Shown one piece after another: positions 1-7,290 of a DNA stretch of 7,926 nucleotides (its first letter is position 1; every line of letters starts with the position of its first letter). A program made the translations under genes and the position numbers. Source of the stretch: UBA10908 sp964608965 (lineage in GTDB: Bacteria > Bacillota > Clostridia > Peptostreptococcales > Anaerovoracaceae); contig CAZSPZ010000035.1 in the NCBI GenBank assembly GCA_964608965.1, positions 1 through 7,926 of the forward strand. Direction: 5' to 3'. The notes beneath the pieces were generated by a model. That model was not told where the DNA came from, did not search any database, and saw only the letters and a list, made by a program, of their open reading frames with translations.

Positions 1-744
1 GTCTTCGATACCGATAATCATAAAGGCCGTATAGAGTTCCGTCATTGTAATAAACATGATGGTGGCATAAGAAGTGATAATCCTGCCGAACGTCTCCACC
101 ACATAACGTTTCGAATCCAAAATAATGCGCTGGTGCTCGTAAGTAAACTGTTCGAGTATAAAATATTTAATCGCCGGGAAGTCCAAAGACATGAACACGG
201 TTGCAACGATGCAAAATACGGTTCCGATGATAAACGAAGGGATGCTGAACGCAAGACCCTGGGCCAGGATGACTGCTTCCTGGGAAACATATACGATAAT
301 TTCGGATATCTTGCTCAGCAAATCCTGTGTCAGTTGATTCAAATATTCCGTGCTCGTGGGAGATAAGGTGACGGCGCCCGATTGATACCAGTCCAGAATG
401 TTTCGAATCGCCGGTTCCACGGAATCCACATAGCGGGCCGGAATATCGGCCAGCCATTTGAACAGTGCCCAGAATATATGGGTGACCCCCCAAGTGAGAA
501 GGACGCTCATGGATGCATAAAATGCGATGACGACAAGGCCTGCAGTGCCGCGGCGAGGAAGATTGAGATTCCTTGACAGTCCATCGATGGGCCGCTTGAG
601 CATCAAGGTGATCACTGCTGCGATCACAAAGGGTGTCACCGCATAAATCACATAACGGAAGGATACGTAAAGGATAGCGATAATCAGAGTGTAATAAGCT
701 GCGTTGATCAGAAAGTGCCGTTTTCTCTCCAAATCGTGGTCCAT
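1..744 (-). CDS. ytvI: AI-2E family membrane protein, YtvI-like (3' end outside window)
   Basis: An open frame of 248 codons runs from ATG at 744 off the left edge without a stop, so the C-terminal part is missing (whole family members are roughly 340-370 residues). Hydrophobic segments lie at about residues 11-28 and 31-49, with the family-like turn TPFVIAAVITLMLKRP at 37-52. Another follows at about 67-95, then a more polar region at about 96-150 with predicted helices, and further segments at about 157-187 and 220-246. The stretch GRIITSYATIMFIT near 220-233 resembles the conserved core of AI-2E/YtvI proteins. Known of the family: polytopic inner-membrane proteins; B. subtilis YtvI is linked to sporulation under sigma-E, while other members export small molecules or ions. 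The start is supported by AAAGGGG 7 bases upstream, inside the end of prfB, only 2 bases from the prfB stop. Family assignment is fairly sure; the YtvI subtype and any sporulation role are inference. Confidence 0.75.
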   Translation of the reverse strand, partial: MDHDLERKRHFLINAAYYTLIIAILYVSFRYVIYAVTPFVIAAVITLMLKRPIDGLSRNLNLPRRGTAGLVVIAFYASMSVLLTWGVTHIFWALFKWLADIPARYVDSVEPAIRNILDWYQSGAVTLSPTSTEYLNQLTQDLLSKISEIIVYVSQEAVILAQGLAFSIPSFIIGTVFCIVATVFMSLDFPAIKYFILEQFTYEHQRIILDSKRYVVETFGRIITSYATIMFITMTELYTAFMIIGIED

Positions 745-746
745 GG

Positions 747-1857
747 CTATTCCCCTTTCTTTAGGGTGTTAAGCGAAGCGTTGATAAAATAGTCCAGATC
801 TCCGTCCATGATGCTTTGAACATTTCCCACTTCGGCTCCTGTGCGATGGTCTTTTACCATCGTATAAGGTTGGAACACGTAGGATCTGATTTGATTTCCC
901 CAGGTAATCTGCCCGTAATCCCCCGCAAGTTCGGATATTTTGTCTTTATGTTCTTGCCTGGCCAGATCGTAGAGTTTTGCATAAAGCATGCGCATGGCGT
1001 ATTCTTTGTTTTGGTGCTGCGAGCGCTCATTCTGACAGCTTACCACGATATTTGTAGGTAAATGCGTAATTCTGACGGCGGAATCGGTCTTGTTGACGTG
1101 CTGGCCGCCGGCGCCGGAAGCTCGATACGTGTCGATCCGGATGTCTTCCGGGGAGATTTCCACCGCTGCATCGTCGGGAAGCTCCGGCGTCACATCCACC
1201 GAGGCAAACGAGGTGTGACGCCTGCCGGCGGTGTCAAAAGGAGAAATTCGAACGAGCCGATGCACTCCTCTTTCGGTTTTCAGATACCCGTAAGCGTATT
1301 CGCCCTGAATAAGAAGGGTGACATTTTTTATTCCGCCTTCGGTGTCTCTTTGAAAATCGATGGTCTTTATGCTGTAGCCTTTACTTTCCGCCCATCTCGT
1401 ATACATTCGAAGAAGCATCTGAGCCCAATCCTGGGCGTCCAGGCCACCCGAGCCCGGGTGAATGGAAAATATGGCGTTGTTGGCATCGTACTCTTCGGTC
1501 AGCAAGGTTTTCAGCATAAGGCGATCCACAAATTCCACAAAAGTCCGGTGTGTATCGATCGCTTCCTCTGCCAGCTCGTCGTCTCCCGCTTCTTCTGCCA
1601 TTTCGATAAGAATTTCTATATCGGAAAGCAGTCTTGCGGAATCATTGTATTCGCCCAGCATATTTTCAACTTGCTTTTTTTCTTTCATCGTTTTTTGCGC
1701 CCGAACCGGATCGTCCCAAAAACCCGGGATTTCAGTTTCCACGGTAAGGTCGCGGAGTTTCGTTTGTAAGCCTGCTACGTCAAAGAGATTGTCCTAATTT
1801 CTGAAGAGCTTCGCGGCCTTGGGGCAGCGCATTCTTAATAGGGTCTAATGTAAGCAT
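747..1857 (-). CDS. prfB: Peptide chain release factor 2 (RF2), expressed by programmed +1 frameshift
   Basis: RF2 recognises UGA and UAA stop codons in the ribosomal A site and triggers peptidyl-tRNA hydrolysis. The gene is in two frames. Frame one starts at ATG 1857, behind AAAGGA with 6-base spacing, and encodes 25 residues (MLTLDPIKNALPQG...) ending CTT followed by in-frame TGA at 1782-1780. Skipping one base continues with GAC at 1781 (DVAGLQTKLRD...) to TAG at 747, giving 369 residues. In this numbering the stop-codon-reading tripeptide SPF is at 205-207 and the catalytic GGQ at 250-252, the same positions as in E. coli RF2. Residue 246 is Ala, the usual form rather than the Thr of E. 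coli K-12. The GFWDDP motif near residues 45-50 is also typical of RF2. The apparent start at 1742 is an internal GTG (Val39). The gene lies 40 bases after secA, a common pairing in Firmicutes. It ends in UAG, a codon read by RF1. Confidence 0.97.
752..758 (-). promoter_or_regulatory. Ribosome binding site of the YtvI-like gene, inside prfB
   Basis: The minus strand reads AAAGGGG, then 7 bases (including the prfB TAG stop), then ATG at 744. Because the site lies within the last codons of prfB, ribosomes finishing prfB would sit on it, which points to translational coupling (inference). Confidence 0.75.
1779..1795 (-). promoter_or_regulatory. prfB: prfB programmed +1 frameshift site (autoregulatory)
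   Basis: The minus strand reads AGGACAATCTCTTTGAC. CTT (1785-1783) is the slippery Leu25 codon, TGA (1782-1780) is the in-frame stop, and GAC (1781-1779) is the first codon of the new frame. The known mechanism is that low RF2 leaves the ribosome paused at UGA, and tRNA-Leu slips from CUU to UUU so RF2 is made; high RF2 terminates the peptide. The upstream stimulatory Shine-Dalgarno-like element is only AGGA, with its last base 6 bases before CTT, compared with AGGGGG ending 3 bases before CUU in E. coli. Confidence 0.95.
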
Positions 1858-1863
1858 GGCAAT

Positions 1864-1869
1864 TCCTTT
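1864..1869 (-). promoter_or_regulatory. Ribosome binding site of prfB
   Basis: AAAGGA on the minus strand, 6 bases before ATG 1857. It decides the prfB start: it fixes the short zero-frame leader peptide as the beginning of the gene, instead of the internal GTG at 1742. Confidence 0.8.
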
Positions 1870-1897
1870 CTGTTCGTTCTGCGATAAAAGCAGAAGA

Positions 1898-4705
1898 CTA
1901 ACTGTTCTTTCCGCAACAATTCTTATATTTCTTACCGCTGCCGCAGGGGCAGGGATCGTTTCTTCCCGGCTTCTTTTCAGCTTTTACGGGCGCATTTTTT
2001 TCTGTGCCCGTGGGGTTTGCAACCGGCGCTGCTGCGGGCATTTGAGTGCCGTGCAAGCCGCCGCTTGCGGAATATACAGGTGAGCCTGCGGGAGTCGCAG
2101 GGTTTTTGCTGTCCTGCAATGCCGAAACCACCTCGTCTTTTCTGTCTTGTCCGCTCCCCAGAATTTCTCTGCGCTGAGCGTTCGTCTGCACGGTAACGTT
2201 GAAGCAGAAGTGGACCATTTCGTCGCTGATGGATTTGATCATCAGTTCAAACATGTCGAAGCCTTCGTTTGTATAGGCTGCCGCCGGGTCTTGATGTCCA
2301 AGGGAACGAAGGCCGATGCCGGATTTCAATTGATCCATGGCATCGATATGATCCATCCACTTATTGTCGACGATACGCAGGAGAATCATTCTTTCGATTT
2401 CTCTCATCCGCTCCGCGCCGATTTCAGTTTCTTTGACTTCGTAAGCTTTTTCAAACAGTTCCATAATGTCTTGTCTAAGGATGTCTTTATCCAGAACGCG
2501 CTTCTGCTCTTCCGTATAATTCAACTCCGGAAGGCTTTGGGAAACTGCCTTGATTCTCTTGTTTAACTCTTCAAAATCCCATTCTTCGGCATACTTGGAT
2601 TGAGCGGAACAGCTGTCCGCCATCTCTTCGCTCAGTTCTTTCATCATAGAGACGATGTGCTCGCGCAAATCTTCGCCAAACAGTACTTTGTTTCTTTCGC
2701 TGTAGATGATGCTGCGCTGCTTGTTCATTACATCGTCGTACTGCAAAACATATTTTCTGATGCCGTAGTTGCGGCCTTCCACTTTTTTCTGGGCGTTTTC
2801 TATAGACTTTGTTAAAAGTCCTGCCTCGATGGCTTCGCTGTCCTCCACCCCGAGTTTGCCGATAAAGTTTTGTATTTTTTCTCCGCCGAAAAGACGCATC
2901 AGGTCGTCGTCCAACCCTATAAAAAATTGTGTGGAACCGGGGTCGCCCTGGCGCCCGGCTCTGCCTCGAAGCTGGTTGTCGATACGGCGGGATTCATGCC
3001 GTTCCGTACCTATAATATGCAAGCCGCCCAAGGAGCGAACCTGTTCCTGTTCGCTCATTCTTTCCTCTTTAAAACGCTTTAAGAGTTCGTTATACTTGCT
3101 CCTTGCCTCCAAAAGTTCAGGGGTCTCCAAAGGAACAAAACTGGAGGCAAAAGAAATGGCTTCTTCTTCGTAGCCTAATTTCCGCATCTCTTTTTTCGCT
3201 TCGAAATCGGGATTGCCGCCCAGAATGATATCTGTTCCGCGACCTGCCATATTTGTGGCAATGGTGACGGCGTTTAATCTTCCGGCCTCGGCAATGATTT
3301 CCGCTTCCTTCTGATGTTGCTTCGCGTTCAGGACGTTGTGCTTTACGCCTCGCTTGGAAAGAAGATCGCTGATCAGCTCCGATTTTTCGATGGAAATCGT
3401 ACCCACTAAAACAGGCTGCCCCGTTTGGTGGCGCGTGACGATTTCTTCGATGATGGTCGGAAACTTCCCTTTATACGATATATAGATGGAGTCGTCGTAA
3501 TCGGTTCTGGCAACAGGCATGTTCGTCGGAATTTCGACCACCTGCATGTTGTAAATGTCCGTAAATTCCATCTCTTCCGTCTTTGCCGTACCGGTCATTC
3601 CGGCCAGTTTTTTATACATGCGGAAATAGTTTTGAAGCGTGATGGTTGCAAGAGTTTTGGACTCTCTTCGAACTTCGATGCCTTCTTTGGCTTCGATGGC
3701 CTGATGCAATCCGTCGCTGTAACGGCGTCCGAACATAAGACGGCCGGTGAATTCATCTACGATAACGATTTCGCCGTCCTTTTCAATGTAATCCACATCG
3801 CGTTTCATGATGTTGTGGGCTTTAATCGCAATTTGAACATGGTGATTGATTTCCATGTTTTCAGGATCCGAGAAGTTTTCGATACCGAAATACTTTTCGC
3901 ACTTTGTGACGCCTTCTTCGGTGATTGCCACGGATTTATCTTTTTCTTCCACCGTAAAATCTTCGTCGCGGCGCAAAGTTTTAACAAAGCGATCCGCTTT
4001 CTGGTATAGGTCCGTGGATTTTGCTCCCTGTCCGGAAATGATCAGAGGAGTTCTGGCTTCGTCGATCAGGATAGAGTCGACTTCGTCCACGATCGCAAAA
4101 TTTAAGGTCCGCTGCATTTGGTCCTGCTTGTAGATGGCCATATTGTCTCTTAAATAGTCGAAGCCGAATTCATTGTTCGTTCCGTAGGTGATATCCGCCT
4201 GATATGCCTTTCGACGTTCTTCTCCGCTTATGCCGTGAACAACGCAGCCGATCGAAAGACCAAGGAAGGAATAGAGTTTCCCCATCCACTCCATATCTCT
4301 TTTTGCCAGATAATCGTTGACCGTTACGACATGAACCCCTTCCCCCGTAAGAGCGTTCAGGTAAACCGGCAACGTTGCGGCAAGAGTTTTTCCTTCGCCT
4401 GTTTTCATCTCGGCGATGTTGCCTTCGTGCAGGACGATGCCGCCGATCAGCTGTACACGGAAATGTTTCATTCCAAGGCTCCGCTGTGCCGCTTCGCGCA
4501 CGCAGGCGAACGCCTCCGGCAGAATATCATCCAGGCTTTCGCCTGCAGCAAGACGATCCTTGAACTCCAGGGTCTTGCCGCGGAGCTGTTCATCGCTCAA
4601 CGCTTGCATATCCTGGTCCAGTGCCTCGATCTGAAGTACGGTTTTATCTATTCTCTTGATTTCCTTCGTATTCCAATCGCCGAATATTTTCTCTAAAAAT
4701 CCCAT
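1898..4705 (-). CDS. secA: Preprotein translocase ATPase SecA
   Basis: SecA is the cytoplasmic/peripheral-membrane ATPase that pushes preproteins through SecYEG. The 935-residue product has the full domain order. Nucleotide-binding domain 1 carries Walker A MKTGEGKT at 100-107 and Walker B DEVD at 207-210, followed by IDEARTPLIISG at 214-225. The preprotein cross-linking region spans about 230-365. Nucleotide-binding domain 2 carries TNMAGRGTDIILGG at 484-497 and the arginine-rich motif QLRGRAGRQGDPG at 578-590. The helical scaffold/wing follows (DNKWMDHIDAMDQL near 780-792). A Pro/Ala-rich linker at about 850-912 leads to a C-terminal zinc-binding SEC-C motif with Cys919, 921, 930 and 931. 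It is longer than B. subtilis SecA (about 840) because of an insertion at about 501-556 and the linker. The start ATG has AAAGGGA 5 bases upstream. It is 30 bases after the aminotransferase and ends in TAG. Only one secA is seen here; the intact SEC-C tail favours canonical SecA over SecA2. Confidence 0.98.
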   Translation of the reverse strand: MGFLEKIFGDWNTKEIKRIDKTVLQIEALDQDMQALSDEQLRGKTLEFKDRLAAGESLDDILPEAFACVREAAQRSLGMKHFRVQLIGGIVLHEGNIAEMKTGEGKTLAATLPVYLNALTGEGVHVVTVNDYLAKRDMEWMGKLYSFLGLSIGCVVHGISGEERRKAYQADITYGTNNEFGFDYLRDNMAIYKQDQMQRTLNFAIVDEVDSILIDEARTPLIISGQGAKSTDLYQKADRFVKTLRRDEDFTVEEKDKSVAITEEGVTKCEKYFGIENFSDPENMEINHHVQIAIKAHNIMKRDVDYIEKDGEIVIVDEFTGRLMFGRRYSDGLHQAIEAKEGIEVRRESKTLATITLQNYFRMYKKLAGMTGTAKTEEMEFTDIYNMQVVEIPTNMPVARTDYDDSIYISYKGKFPTIIEEIVTRHQTGQPVLVGTISIEKSELISDLLSKRGVKHNVLNAKQHQKEAEIIAEAGRLNAVTIATNMAGRGTDIILGGNPDFEAKKEMRKLGYEEEAISFASSFVPLETPELLEARSKYNELLKRFKEERMSEQEQVRSLGGLHIIGTERHESRRIDNQLRGRAGRQGDPGSTQFFIGLDDDLMRLFGGEKIQNFIGKLGVEDSEAIEAGLLTKSIENAQKKVEGRNYGIRKYVLQYDDVMNKQRSIIYSERNKVLFGEDLREHIVSMMKELSEEMADSCSAQSKYAEEWDFEELNKRIKAVSQSLPELNYTEEQKRVLDKDILRQDIMELFEKAYEVKETEIGAERMREIERMILLRIVDNKWMDHIDAMDQLKSGIGLRSLGHQDPAAAYTNEGFDMFELMIKSISDEMVHFCFNVTVQTNAQRREILGSGQDRKDEVVSALQDSKNPATPAGSPVYSASGGLHGTQMPAAAPVANPTGTEKNAPVKAEKKPGRNDPCPCGSGKKYKNCCGKNS

Positions 4706-4710
4706 TTTTA

Positions 4711-4717
4711 TCCCTTT
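4711..4717 (-). promoter_or_regulatory. Ribosome binding site of secA
   Basis: AAAGGGA on the minus strand, 5 bases before ATG 4705, within the 30-base gap after the aminotransferase. No promoter or terminator is apparent in that gap, consistent with co-transcription. Confidence 0.75.
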
Positions 4718-4735
4718 CTTATTCTGAGCGGAAAC

Positions 4736-5890
4736 TTACAGCCCGATTTTTTCAATACGGTCCATGGCTTCCAGCAGTTCCCCCGTCTGTTTTGTGCAGG
4801 CGATTCTTACATAGCCCTCTCCGGCGGCCCCGAATGCGTTACCCGACATTACAAGCACATGAGCTTCTTCCAGCACCTTATATACGAATGCGTCGGAAGT
4901 CAGTCCCGTCTCCTTTATATTGATAAAAAGATAGAATGTGCCCATGGGTGGCAACACCGAGAGATGCCGGATAGAATTAATTCGCTCCGCAGTTTTAAAC
5001 ACTCTGTCTTTAAATTCTTCCATGATAGGCGTCATCAACTCATTTCTGTGCGCGAGCGCATATATTGTCGCCCGCTGCGAGGGAGCCGGTGCCGTAAAGA
5101 CCATCATGTCGTTTGTTTTTCTCATCGCATCGACAAGGTGTGCCGGCGCAATGTTCCATCCAAGACGAAAGCCCGTCATCACAAAATTCTTTGACACGCT
5201 GTTCACGGTAATCGTGCGCTCTTTCATGCCCGGAATGGATATAATCGGAACAAAAGTTTCCTGAAAACTCATGGAAGAATAAATGTCGTCGGCAATCACC
5301 AGAAGATCATACTTCTTTGCAAACTCGGCAATCGCTTTCATATCTTCCAAGTTCATGCATGCCCCGGTAGGATTGCATGGGGTATTGATGATCAGGGCTT
5401 TTGTATTTTCCGTGACATATTTTTCAGCTCTTTCCGGATTAAAACGGAAGCGCTCTTCCTCGTAAGTAGGAACGGGAACAGCTTTTGCCCTGCAAAATCT
5501 CAACTGCTCCGCATAAACAGGAAAACAGGGATCAGGCACCAGCACTTCATCTCCGGGATTGATACAGGTGAAAAGCGCAATATACATGCCCATATTGCCC
5601 GATGTGACAACATAGACTTCCTCGTCGGATATTTCCACGCCGTATTCGTCCTTGTAGAATTTTACAACTTCGGCTCGAAGCTCGGGATCTCCGCGAAAAG
5701 CAGTATAGTGCGTGTGCCCTGCTAAAGAATCTCTGTACGCTGCTTCTATGATAGGTGCCGGCGTTGTCATATCCGGTTCGCCCAAAGACAAATTGATGAC
5801 GTCCGTGTAGGCCGCCAGCATTTCCTCGGTATTCGCCAGCATATTCATTTCCTGATTTTTATGCATTTCTGCAATAAATTTATCTTTCAT
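4736..5890 (-). CDS. Class I/II PLP-dependent aminotransferase (aspartate aminotransferase-like)
   Basis: This is a fold-type I aminotransferase that moves an amino group between an amino acid and a 2-oxo acid using pyridoxal phosphate. Numbering from ATG 5890 (384 residues): the SLGEPDMTTP motif is near 35-44, NPTG at 173-176, DDIY at 201-204 (Asp201 for the PLP ring nitrogen), the Schiff-base lysine in SVSK at Lys234, the phosphate-contacting region GFRLGW at 240-245, and the likely carboxylate-binding arginine in YVRIACT at Arg362. Lys234 is also the number of the PLP lysine in Thermus aspartate aminotransferase (subgroup I-gamma). I chose ATG 5890 over GTG 5899 because AGGTGA lies 5 bases before the ATG. 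It overlaps the kinase by 11 bases. An aspartate role is inferred from the neighbour. Aromatic, alanine or other substrates cannot be excluded, since the region around residue 98 (SGNMGMY) is not diagnostic. Confidence 0.9.
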   Translation of the reverse strand: MKDKFIAEMHKNQEMNMLANTEEMLAAYTDVINLSLGEPDMTTPAPIIEAAYRDSLAGHTHYTAFRGDPELRAEVVKFYKDEYGVEISDEEVYVVTSGNMGMYIALFTCINPGDEVLVPDPCFPVYAEQLRFCRAKAVPVPTYEEERFRFNPERAEKYVTENTKALIINTPCNPTGACMNLEDMKAIAEFAKKYDLLVIADDIYSSMSFQETFVPIISIPGMKERTITVNSVSKNFVMTGFRLGWNIAPAHLVDAMRKTNDMMVFTAPAPSQRATIYALAHRNELMTPIMEEFKDRVFKTAERINSIRHLSVLPPMGTFYLFINIKETGLTSDAFVYKVLEEAHVLVMSGNAFGAAGEGYVRIACTKQTGELLEAMDRIEKIGL

Positions 5891-7217
5891 TATTCTCACC
5901 TATAAAAGCCTGATAGATTGCTCTGATTGCTTTTTCGAAATCTTTATTCAAAACACCCACAATGATGTTCATTTCGCTGCTGCCCTGATCGATCATGCGA
6001 ATGTTGATGTCCGCATTGGCCAGCGAAGCGAACAGCATGGCCGAAACGCCTTTTCTGCTGGACATCCCCTGACCCACGGTAGCGATCAATGCGATATCTT
6101 CGTTCACCTCGATGTTGTCCGGCTCCAGCTTCTTTTTTATATCCTCCACGATATCCGGCAGCTTATCGCCGAGCTTCTTGTTGGATAATACGATGGACAT
6201 GGTGTCGATGCCTGTGGGCAGGTGCTCAAAACCAAGGTCGTAATCTTCCAGAATACCGAACATGCGTCTTGCAAAACCCCTGTCTCTGTTCATCATATGC
6301 TTGTACAGGGCAATGACCGTAAAGTCCTTGCTGCCGGCGATTCCCGTAACAATGCGGTTTTCATCCGTGGGAACGCTGGCCAGAATTGTTGTTCCCGGAT
6401 GCTCGGCATCGTTCGTGTTGCGGATATTGATGGGAATATTTGCCTCTCTGACCGGGAATATCGCATCTTCGTGGAGCACGCTGGCACCCATATACGAAAG
6501 TTCCCTGAGTTCCTGATACGTAATATATCGGATAGGTTGGGGATGTTTGACGATTCTGGGGTCTGCCACTAAAAATCCGTGGACGTCTGTCCAGTTTTCG
6601 TATACTTCCGCCCCCACAGCTTTTGCCACCAGCGAACCGGTGATGTCCGAACCTCCGCGGCTGAATGTCTTGATGCGGCCGTTGGACAAGCTTCCGTAAA
6701 AGCCCGGAACAACCGCGGTTTTGTGTTTCTTGAGTTCATTTCGAAGCGCTTTGTCTGTTGCTTCTGCCATAAAGTGTCCGCGTTCGTCGAAGAAAACCAT
6801 GCCGGCCGCATCCACGAAATCATACTCCAAAAACTTTGCCATCAGCAGAGCGTTCAAATATTCGCCCCGGCTGGCGATGTAATCGGCACCCGCACCGGAA
6901 TTCAAATCCTCTTTAATAATATCAAACTCTTTTTGAAGATCCAATTGATCGTTGCTGATACCAAGACTTAAAGCCATGGCATGAAAACGGTCACATACCA
7001 CCTGGAATATTTGATCCCAGGCTAAATTATGTTCCACATGGGTTTGGCATAAATAAAGCAAATCCGTCAATTTGGTATCTGCATCAAATCTTTTGCCCGG
7101 AGCGGATACAACCACGATGGACCTGGAAGGATCGGCCTGTGCAATCGACCTTACTTTTTTGAATTGAATGACGTCCGCCACTGAGCTTCCGCCGAATTTT
7201 GCTACCTTAATACCCAT
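5880..7217 (-). CDS. lysC: Aspartate kinase (two ACT domains)
   Basis: It phosphorylates aspartate to beta-aspartyl phosphate, the committed step toward lysine, diaminopimelate, threonine and methionine. The 445-residue product starts with the kinase signature KFGGSS at 7-12. Further active-site blocks are SRGEYLNA at 116-123, FSRGGSDITG at 185-194 and ENWTDVHGFLVADPRIV at 207-223. Two C-terminal ACT domains follow at about 298-365 and 374-440, the second with the typical MIDQGSSEMNIIVGV at 408-422. Such domains normally bind lysine or threonine as feedback inhibitor. The length and absence of a fused homoserine dehydrogenase make it a monofunctional enzyme, closer to the B. subtilis YclM/E. 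coli LysC type than to the alpha/beta-subunit type with an internal start; the symbol is therefore generic. The start ATG has AAGGAG 7 bases upstream. It is first in the tight gene run, 89 bases after metK. Which effector inhibits it cannot be read from the sequence. Confidence 0.96.
   Translation of the reverse strand: MGIKVAKFGGSSVADVIQFKKVRSIAQADPSRSIVVVSAPGKRFDADTKLTDLLYLCQTHVEHNLAWDQIFQVVCDRFHAMALSLGISNDQLDLQKEFDIIKEDLNSGAGADYIASRGEYLNALLMAKFLEYDFVDAAGMVFFDERGHFMAEATDKALRNELKKHKTAVVPGFYGSLSNGRIKTFSRGGSDITGSLVAKAVGAEVYENWTDVHGFLVADPRIVKHPQPIRYITYQELRELSYMGASVLHEDAIFPVREANIPINIRNTNDAEHPGTTILASVPTDENRIVTGIAGSKDFTVIALYKHMMNRDRGFARRMFGILEDYDLGFEHLPTGIDTMSIVLSNKKLGDKLPDIVEDIKKKLEPDNIEVNEDIALIATVGQGMSSRKGVSAMLFASLANADINIRMIDQGSSEMNIIVGVLNKDFEKAIRAIYQAFIGENNER
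5896..5901 (-). promoter_or_regulatory. Ribosome binding site that decides the aminotransferase start
   Basis: AGGTGA on the minus strand lies inside the last codons of the aspartate kinase gene, 5 bases before ATG 5890. The alternative GTG at 5899 overlaps this element and has no purine-rich site of its own, so the ATG is the better start. The overlap suggests translational coupling to the kinase. Confidence 0.7.
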
Positions 7218-7224
7218 GCAATTT

Positions 7225-7230
7225 CTCCTT
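7225..7230 (-). promoter_or_regulatory. Ribosome binding site of the aspartate kinase gene
   Basis: AAGGAG on the minus strand, 7 bases before ATG 7217; the strongest Shine-Dalgarno match in the window. It begins 7 bases after the base of the hairpin at 7238-7262, immediately after that hairpin's T-rich tail. Confidence 0.85.
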
Positions 7231-7262
7231 AAATCAAAGGCTCTGCCCCAATGGCAGAGCCT
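7231..7262 (-). terminator. Hairpin with short T-rich tail between metK and the aspartate kinase gene
   Basis: The minus strand reads AGGCTCTGCC (7262-7253), loop ATTGG (7252-7248), GGCAGAGCCT (7247-7238): a perfect 10-bp GC-rich stem with a 5-base loop. It is followed by TTGATTT (7237-7231), making TTTGATTT with the last stem base. This looks like a rho-independent terminator for metK, though the T-tract is interrupted and thus of moderate quality. The plus strand has no T-tract after the hairpin, so the minus orientation is preferred. Because a candidate promoter lies upstream of it, it could instead be an attenuator in the kinase leader. Confidence 0.65.
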
Positions 7263-7290
7263 ACATTGAACGCCATTTTACATGGCATAT

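Noticed and set aside
167..493. A 108-codon open frame on the minus strand
   Set aside because: It is out of frame with the YtvI-like membrane protein that covers the same bases with family motifs and a ribosome binding site.
747..1742. prfB beginning at 1742 as a complete 331-residue gene
   Set aside because: The codon at 1742 is an internal GTG (Val39). The frame continues upstream to the frameshift site, and SPF/GGQ numbering matches E. coli only when the upstream leader is included.
1062..1769. A 235-codon open frame on the plus strand
   Set aside because: It lies antisense to prfB, whose protein has clear RF2 motifs; the antisense translation has no recognisable domain and no convincing ribosome binding site. 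It is a shadow frame.
1877..1895. Small hairpin between secA and prfB (minus strand TTCTGC, 7-base loop, GCAGAA)
   Set aside because: The stem is only 6 bp and is followed by CGAACAGAAAGG rather than a T-tract, so it does not look like a terminator; it may be chance.
3425..4009. A 194-codon open frame on the plus strand
   Set aside because: It is antisense to the SecA cross-linking region and nucleotide-binding domain, and shows no domain or start signal of its own.
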